This document shows, one piece after another, positions 58,001 to 64,000 of a stretch of 64,000 nt of DNA. Source of the DNA: Anthoceros angustus (taxonomy: Eukaryota > Streptophyta > Anthocerotopsida > Anthocerotales > Anthocerotaceae). The notes beneath the pieces were generated by a model, which saw only the letters and a list, made by a program, of their open reading frames with translations, ran no database searches and had not been told where the DNA came from. The stretch's first letter is position 1, and every line of letters starts with the position of its first letter. The DNA lies in the NCBI GenBank assembly GCA_010909165.1, contig VJWM01000007.1:124001-188000 (forward strand). Direction: 5' to 3'. The translations under genes were made by a program, and so were the position numbers.

Positions 58001-58459
58001 GGAGGTTAGAATAGGAGGAAGAGGATGAGGAGATGAGTAGAGGATTAGAGTGTAGGTGTTAGTGGAAGGCCCGTGAGCCTAAGGGAAGAATCCCAAATCA
58101 CTGCAAGTAAAGGCGCTCCACAGGTGGGAAGAGTGGTCTTAGAAGTAGGGACGAATGCGGTGTGGATCGGGGGTCCACAGGCGCCCGTGATAGGCTCCTC
58201 ATTGCTAAGGCGGGACACAATTGTGTTGTGTCGTTGTAGGTCGAGGATTGGCAATTTTCGGGCGGCAAGTGGTGTAGCCTAAGAGGGTGAGTAGAGGCGC
58301 CTTGCTTGTTTAGAAGGCTGAGAAGTGTGTGTGTCCTGAGTGTGATCGGTTATCCACAAGGACCTCGAACTTTCACACAAGTCTCATGGGACGAAACCCA
58401 GCGTCTGAGCGTTGGGATAAGTGTGGCCGCTAGAGTGGGAGAATCTCGGAGGCCCCGGG
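58001..58459. other. Region without recognised gene
   Basis: G-rich sequence with short frames. A possible RNase H remnant, but no motif was readable. Confidence 0.3.
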
Positions 58460-59452
58460 GTTTTCCCTACCACAGCAGATCACCGCCAAAAAGATTTTGG
58501 ATGTGGGGTACTGGTGGCCCACCATGTATGGAGAGACACACCAGTTTGTGAAGAAGTGTGATGCTTGTCAGCGGATCGAGAAGCCTACTCAACGACACAA
58601 GCTGTTGGTAGTGCCCATAATATGCCCGGCTCCTTTTCGAAAATAGATATTGACTTCCATCGGACCTGCTCGACCCTCGACGAGCACACCGCGTTAGAAA
58701 GATGCTCCTAGTGGCCGTTCTGCACGGTGGGTTGAGCGATGGTAGAACCCGGACTACACGCAGAAATGTAGTAAGGTTCCTCTGAAACATCATAACTGCG
58801 GTATGGATGTCCGTTGCGATTGGTGGCGATAGGGGAACTCATTTCCTCCAATGATGTGATAGGCTGCAATGACGGGTATTTTGGTATAAATCATCATGAG
58901 CGGCACCATACAACCCCAAGGCCAATGGGTTAACAAAGAAGACAAATGGACTTATCTGTCGCATTCTGAATAAACTCACGGTTAATTATGCGCACGACTG
59001 GGATACCAAGCTACCGGCCACACTATGGGCTTTTCGTGCGGAAAGGTGACCACCCAAGAACTCCGTATCGAATTTATCGACATTCCCTATTGATGCCGTC
59101 CCAAATACCAACATTAGGGTGATGATGGAGGCGGCGCAACGGGAAGAGAGTCTAATTAGAGCTGCTCGGGTTTATGCAAAGATACTGGAGGGATGGAGAG
59201 GCTCACAGAGAATGCCAGTGCATAACGCAAGATTTGGCACCGGCCGGAACCAAGAGTATGTAAAGGAGGGGACTCGCCTCCTCGATTCGGCCATCTACAT
59301 ACATTTTCCAGGCAAGCTCCATTTGAGGTGGATGGGCCCCTACTAGGTGGTACATGTCTACGACAATGGGTCCATCCAACTCAGGCAGTTAGATGGCGAG
59401 CTGCTACCTACCCGTGTGAACGGGTGGAGGGTGAAGAAGTACTATGCTTAGT
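58460..59452 (+). pseudogene. G3 gypsy integrase
   Basis: Zinc-finger half ITAKKILDVGYWWPTMYGET then FVKKCDACQRIEKPTQRHK (58480-58610, CxxC seen). Core fragments FSKIDIDF (58635) and GDRGTHFL (about 58828). Then AAQREESLIRAARVYAKILE (59133) and the C-terminal LHLRWMGPY, GSIQLRQLDGELLPTRVNGW and RVKKYYA (59318-59450), the standard end of gypsy integrase. Four or more frame changes. Confidence 0.88.
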
Positions 59453-59504
59453 GTTGGCGGAGATGCCAACAGATGAGAAGGGGAGTGTGTGGACTGTGGG
59501 CTCT

Positions 59505-59890
59505 CCCCCTTAGAAAGATAATGAGCTCGTTTTTGTTTTTTTTGTTAGTGTGGAGTGGAAAATAAGGCGAAAAGGGAGAAATAAGGTCGGGAAAGGTGAA
59601 AAGGGAATGAACGACCGAAGAGCATAAGGCCGGAGTGGCTCCGGATTGCACTCCAGAGTAGGCTGGGTGACTATGGACTGTTCCGGAGTAGGCCGGGGTG
59701 AGTCCGGACTGTACTCCGGAGTAAGTCGCGATAAGTACGCTGGGAAAAGTAACTTTGGAAAGGGGGAGCGTGTTTTGGCAAGGGGGCCACGTGGACGGTG
59801 CTGAGAGGAGAACGGGCATGCAGCGGACCAGGACCGTAGGGTTGTCAGTGGCCGTTATGGGCAGGTAACCACGCCCCGGGTACATGCACC
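59505..59890 (+). repeat. LTR-X, 3' LTR of G3
   Basis: Follows the integrase stop. Full-length inverted match to 30222-30590, with CTTAGAAAGATAATGAGCTC, a T-run, four ACTCCGGAGTA-like units (59635-59735) and GAACGGGCATGCAGC. It links G3 with the G2 family. Confidence 0.78.
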
Positions 59891-59939
59891 GTAAGGCTTA
59901 GAGTAGCGGCGGTGGCGGCGTAAGTAGAGTAGCGATGGC

Positions 59940-60855
59940 GGACTCGCGCTATGCGGCGAAGGATGCCCTCCGTGCTATTCCCAACGCGTTACCGAGAGAA
60001 GGCCATTCTCTCGACCGACTTCTGGTAGTTTTCAATACCGCTTAGGCACCTGCTCTCGGCGCTATCTCTTCCGGCGCCCAAGCGCAGTCGAGCGACCATC
60101 TTCCCGAATGAGCGTCGCTGGAGCGCATAGGAGTATGCAAGCCGCCAATCACGCCTGGCAAAGGTACAGCCAGGAATATAGGGCCCAGAAGGCGGCGGAG
60201 GTCGAAACGTCGGCCTAGTTGAGAAGAACATCGTCACCAAACGCTACCCGGACTTCGGACCTTGGCTGGAGGAGGCGGAGGAGTTGGTGCAGGACTGGCA
60301 CCAGGACGTCTTCCAGGCGGTATGGACGTTTGACAGTGTAGCGCTGGTCCGGGAGTACGCCCCGAAGATGTTCGCGGTGGCCAACAAAACCGTCCGCTCC
60401 AAGAGTCTGAGGGAGGTTCAAGGAGATGGACCATGGAGGTCCTGCGGGCGTGAGTATCACCTGGTGAAGAGATTAAAGGCGTGGTCCCAACCACTAAGGT
60501 GAAAGGGAGGGTGGAAGCGGCCAAGGCGGCGCTTTGAGGCCGGGACGCAGCTGTCCTCAAATGGGTGGTCGGCTCGGACCTATTGGATCGACCAGGTGAG
60601 AGCGGTGTGAAGTCATCGTGCATTGGAACATGCTCACCAAGGTGGACCACCTTGGTGACAATTTTTGTGTTCCTCCACGCCTGCAGCGGGGAAAAGCCCG
60701 GACGGGAAGGATCATCTCGCCGGATCAACTAGGAGGCAGGTGAAGTCAGAGGCGAGCTGGCCAAGTCTGTCGCCATTTATTGTCCACGTGCAGGGACACC
60801 TCAACCTCAAGGAAGGAGAAGAAGAAGGCGGCGCTCGAGGAAAGGGTTGGTAATA
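59940..60855 (+). pseudogene. G4 gypsy gag start
   Basis: Coiled-coil frames (AYRAQKAAEVE-like near 60170, LEEAEELVQDWHQDVFQAVW over 60270-60330) and LTKVDHLGDN (60630), which matches TTKVDHLGDN of G2 gag. It lies right after LTR-X, as gag of the same family would. It breaks off near 60850. Confidence 0.65.
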
Positions 60856-60959
60856 GCGTCTCTCTCGGCATAGGGTTATTCTCCATTAAAGGGTTTGGGT
60901 CCCTAAAGACCAAAAATGACCCCAGCAGGCCAAAATGCATCATCTTTAGCAAAACCACT

Positions 60960-61540
60960 CTTTAGACATGAAAGACATTGACCATGTTATTTTCTCGTGA
61001 ATACTTACGCTATGAGGTTTAAGCGAAGAAGGTTCGCGGATTTCACCTTCACAAGGAAGGGATTTCAAGGATTTTTAAGTGCTAGGAATCCTAAACACCT
61101 CTTTCGATAGTACTTCCTAGCGGGGTGAGCGATGAGGCAAACCAAACAAAATTAGTCCAGACAAAAAAGCTACGGACGTCCGCAACCAACACATAAAGTA
61201 GCAATTAGAAGAAAACAGCTGGCGGACGTCCGGCGGTGAAGAACATTAATGCACGATCATGGCCATCTCGAGAGGACCAAACTACGACTCTAAAAGTAGC
61301 GGGGCGTCGGTGCATGTGAGTACACAACCGGATCTCCATTGTTAGAGTGAAAAACATAGAAGGAATTGGAGCAATCGCGGACGTTCGGCACATTGGCGAG
61401 TCTGCTAAACTGCGCCGGACGTCCGGCGCATTTCTGAGACCCCAATCTTGCGGGCGTCCAAGATGGAAATGGTGGAGTGGATCGGACGTCCGGCGCACAT
61501 CTATATATTGTTTGTATCTTAAAACATCGCTCGGGATAGG
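60960..61540. repeat. CGGACGTCCG palindrome cluster
   Basis: Five CGGACGTCCG-type sites: 61172, 61221, 61376 (one base changed), 61411-61430 (a perfect 20-bp palindrome TGCGCCGGACGTCCGGCGCA) and 61482. Spacing is irregular, 35-155 bp. No gene seen. Confidence 0.85.
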
Positions 61541-61542
61541 TG

Positions 61543-61760
61543 CAGATAGACTCAATGGCATAAGAACTCCAAGGTTAAGCACCTCGGTCAGAACAGGATG
61601 GGGTGTTGACTTTCGTACTTGTGCTTTTGCTTTGAACTAGTTGCACTCTTGGGTCGGATTAGTACTAGGATGGTTTGCTTGCTTGTTTTGGCGCTTTGAA
61701 AACTTTGTAACTCCAACAACCTAGGCGTATCAATACTAGGATGGAGTGTTGATTTTTAGT
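61543..61760 (+). ncRNA. 5S rRNA-like fragments (pseudogene or 5S-derived SINE)
   Basis: CATAAGAACTCCAAGGTTAAGC (61559-61580) matches the 5S internal control region (usual CATCAGAACTCCGCAGTTAA), followed by GGATGGGGTG. A second piece, GGTCGGATTAGTACTAGGAT with GG (about 61655-61676), matches the next part of 5S, and a third, CAATACTAGGATGG, lies at about 61731. None is complete; the 5' third of 5S is not recognisable. Confidence 0.55.
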
Positions 61761-64000
61761 GGTTTGAAAAATTTGTAAATCATCCGGTATCTAGGCGTAA
61801 AGTCATGAATATTATTTTTGAAAATCATTTGTTGGTTGATGTTATATTCCCACATTCGCTTTGTATACAACATGTAAAACCTTTTGGCCTTACTCTATGT
61901 GCCCCTTAGATGACTTGCGGTGGATCTCTTTGATTGGCCAAATGTCCGCTCATTCGAGTTTGATGCGTATAGATGCATAGGCCTTGGTTTCTAGATGAGC
62001 TACATTTTCCAAAATTCGACATGTATGATGGTGGTTTCTAATGGCCAACCTTTTGAAGGCGACAATGTTTCACAATGTTTTGCGGAGAAGCAAGAAAATA
62101 AATAGAATAGATGATTTGTCCTTGAGTAATGAAAGCACAGCCGGATGCGATCGAACACAAGTATAAGAGCATCTGCTGTGCGAGCCCTAGTGAGCCGCAG
62201 TATCTGAAGAAAGAGGCTGGTCGGGGTTTTGACCAAATGGGCGTATTTGTGAGGCTCACGAAGGAGGACCATCTATACCTTGTGGCGCCCCCTACGGTGG
62301 CGCAGGTGTTCAGAGACGAACTATAGCCAAGCTTAGGAGATTTTGAATTTAAGATCGACTTGCTCCATGTGCCACCCATGGATAGATTAAGGTTGAAAGC
62401 GATGCGGACTTGACAAGAAGAAATGTAAGCTCGAAGAGTTTGATCAAGAGCGGTTGAGGAGGCCTCACCATCCTTTACCTTGTCAATTCTACTTGAGCCC
62501 TAATCTGGATCTAAGTGCGGCTTATCTCACGGAGGGGCCGGGTCGGGGCAGGGTATGCCGTGCAGGATTGCTCAATCACGGGGTTTGAAAAGAATTGATG
62601 TGAGTGTTGGTGCGGTGGCAAGTGTGCACAAGCAACAGCGAAAGTGCTTGCCTACACAAGTATTGACGCAACCCTCTCCAAACCCGGTGTATTGCACCTC
62701 TTTGGAGTATAAGTCGGGACGTTGGTGCACTCCCTCTTTGGAGCATAAGTCATGATCATCCGGCCACTTGGTACAAGTGTGTCTCATTTGTCGGACGGTG
62801 GGCATAGGTCTTCTTTTGGGCTCGGATGCATGGGGCATGGGTTCGCAAATCACAGCGTGAAATGAGACATGTGCATTTACGGATGGTTGGGGCCAAAATG
62901 GGGTTGGAGACAAACCCTATCTTTGAGAAACTGTTAATATCTCCACTCACTCCGCTGTCAAGGGTCCAGCCACTCCTCAGGCCAAGCACGTCAAATCTCG
63001 CCCTACATGCGGAATGACTCGCTCATGGAAGTATGGAGGAAATACTCCCTCCGTCCTCACTGCCACACTCGAGCCACGAGAGAGCTGGTTTGCAGTATCA
63101 CATGGACAATTTTGGCCTTCGCAGGAACCCGAAGAGGGAGGCATCCCCACTGCTCACAGGACAACCGGTGGCTTGCCTTGCTTGGCGGTGGGCAGTGGTG
63201 GCGGGATTGCGTGCCCGGGCTAGGACTCTGCACCACATGCCTCCCTCGCCCACAGGAGGAGCTGCTCCTACCTCCTCACTAGCTTCTGAAGTTGCTGGAG
63301 AAGGGATGCCCAGCGGGCGAGGTAGATCCGGACCCGAGGTATGAACTCAATTTTATCCTGAGTTCCCAAGGTCGACTCCTACGGCTGTCAGCGGTCTGCT
63401 TGGTCCTTAGGACCCGAGAGATAAAAAGGCCTTGCATCGGCATTTCACGTATCCCCGGCCAGATGGAAGAACAAAAAACATTGAGCCTTTTAGCCGTCAG
63501 ACGGTTGGTGGGGGTCTCAAGGTGCAAAGAGGAAGCCTTAGGTGCACAAGGAATAATTGGAGCTTGAGTCAGGCCTCCGTAGGGGCCAAGGCGGAGACCC
63601 TGTTAGTGGAGGAGGAGAAAGCCTTCCGATTTGGACGGAAGTTTCTAAGTGCTTACCCATGAGCTGAAGCACATACAAAACGCAAGCATTGAGGACCTTA
63701 TGAGAGGAGGTATGAACAGACTTGAGTAAGAACTTGGTAGCTTGACCTGAATCTAGAACCAAGCTTTCTAGAGAAGCTAGGTGAAGATAGCTAGGCGAGC
63801 CTACTTGCCAAAACTGATAAGGATCACTTCTTAGACACATAGCCGGTGGAGAAGGCGGGCAGGCGGCAGAGCGATAATTGAGCTACAGCAACTTAAATCG
63901 GTTGGCGATGAGGAAAGGAGTTAAGAGACCTCAGATACAAGGTCACGGAGGCCTCTTGTGAGTTGGAGGCGGAAGGGGCCAGAGCTACGACTTCAAAGTA
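61761..64000. other. No confident gene
   Basis: Short open frames only. One at 62129-62326 has YLKKEAGRGFDQMGVFVRLT; others at 63007-63567 are charged or Pro-rich and may be another gypsy gag start. Two similar phrases (CTCTTTGGAGTATAAGTC and CTCTTTGGAGCATAAGTC) lie at 62698 and 62733. Confidence 0.4.

Noticed and set aside
61543-61620. Functional 5S rRNA gene
   Set aside because: Only the internal control region is recognisable; the ends and overall length do not fit.

Overview
This window looks like a repeat-packed stretch of a plant-lineage (streptophyte) nuclear genome. Copia and Ty3/gypsy retrotransposons with tRNA-iMet-type and TGGCGC-type primer sites, AATAAA-like signals, candidate spliceosomal introns and the absence of bacterial operon structure all point that way. 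The DUF7869-type transposase and long coiled-coil gypsy gags suggest a non-seed plant or charophyte alga rather than a flowering plant, but the species cannot be named from the sequence. Nearly everything is mobile DNA in layers. Most coding regions are broken by small length changes, some of which may be sequencing errors at methylated sites rather than biology. || Layout. 1-5.3 kb: minus-strand gypsy element G1 (integrase, RNase H, RT, gag, primer site, LTR). 5.4-7.0 kb and 19.0-20.9 kb: two halves of a second gypsy gag (G2), split by a 12.0-kb DNA transposon, T1 (6989-19028). 21.4-30.6 kb: Copia complex with 745-bp inverted LTR-leader arms, flanked by pieces of one gypsy LTR (LTR-X). 32.2-32.9 kb: a RING-finger protein gene, the only good candidate for a host gene. 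35.0-36.4 kb: an LTR with a 29-bp minisatellite. 36.5-38.4 kb: a 0.9-kb tandem duplication. 38.2-44.8 kb: Copia element C, with exon-like antisense sequence near its 3' end. 45.7-59.9 kb: gypsy element G3, whose gag is split by a 9.4-kb DNA transposon, T2 (46053-55494). 59.9-60.9 kb: another gypsy gag. 61.2-61.8 kb: palindromes and 5S-rRNA-like fragments. 62-64 kb: no recognisable gene. || Main result. T1 and T2 are two diverged members of one transposon type. Each starts with AACA, has inverted terminal repeats and a 4-bp target duplication (GATC for T1, CAAC for T2), and interrupts a gag frame that resumes in register after it. Each carries two divergent genes: on the right a DUF7869-type transposase with the IDGMDQKKTELPH block, and on the left a long protein ending in a permuted (motif IV first, motif I last) amino-methyltransferase-like domain. 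Each is also studded with long GC-rich palindromes. A DNA transposon bearing its own N4C/N6A-type DNA methyltransferase is, as far as I know, not a described system, and it is the observation most worth following up.
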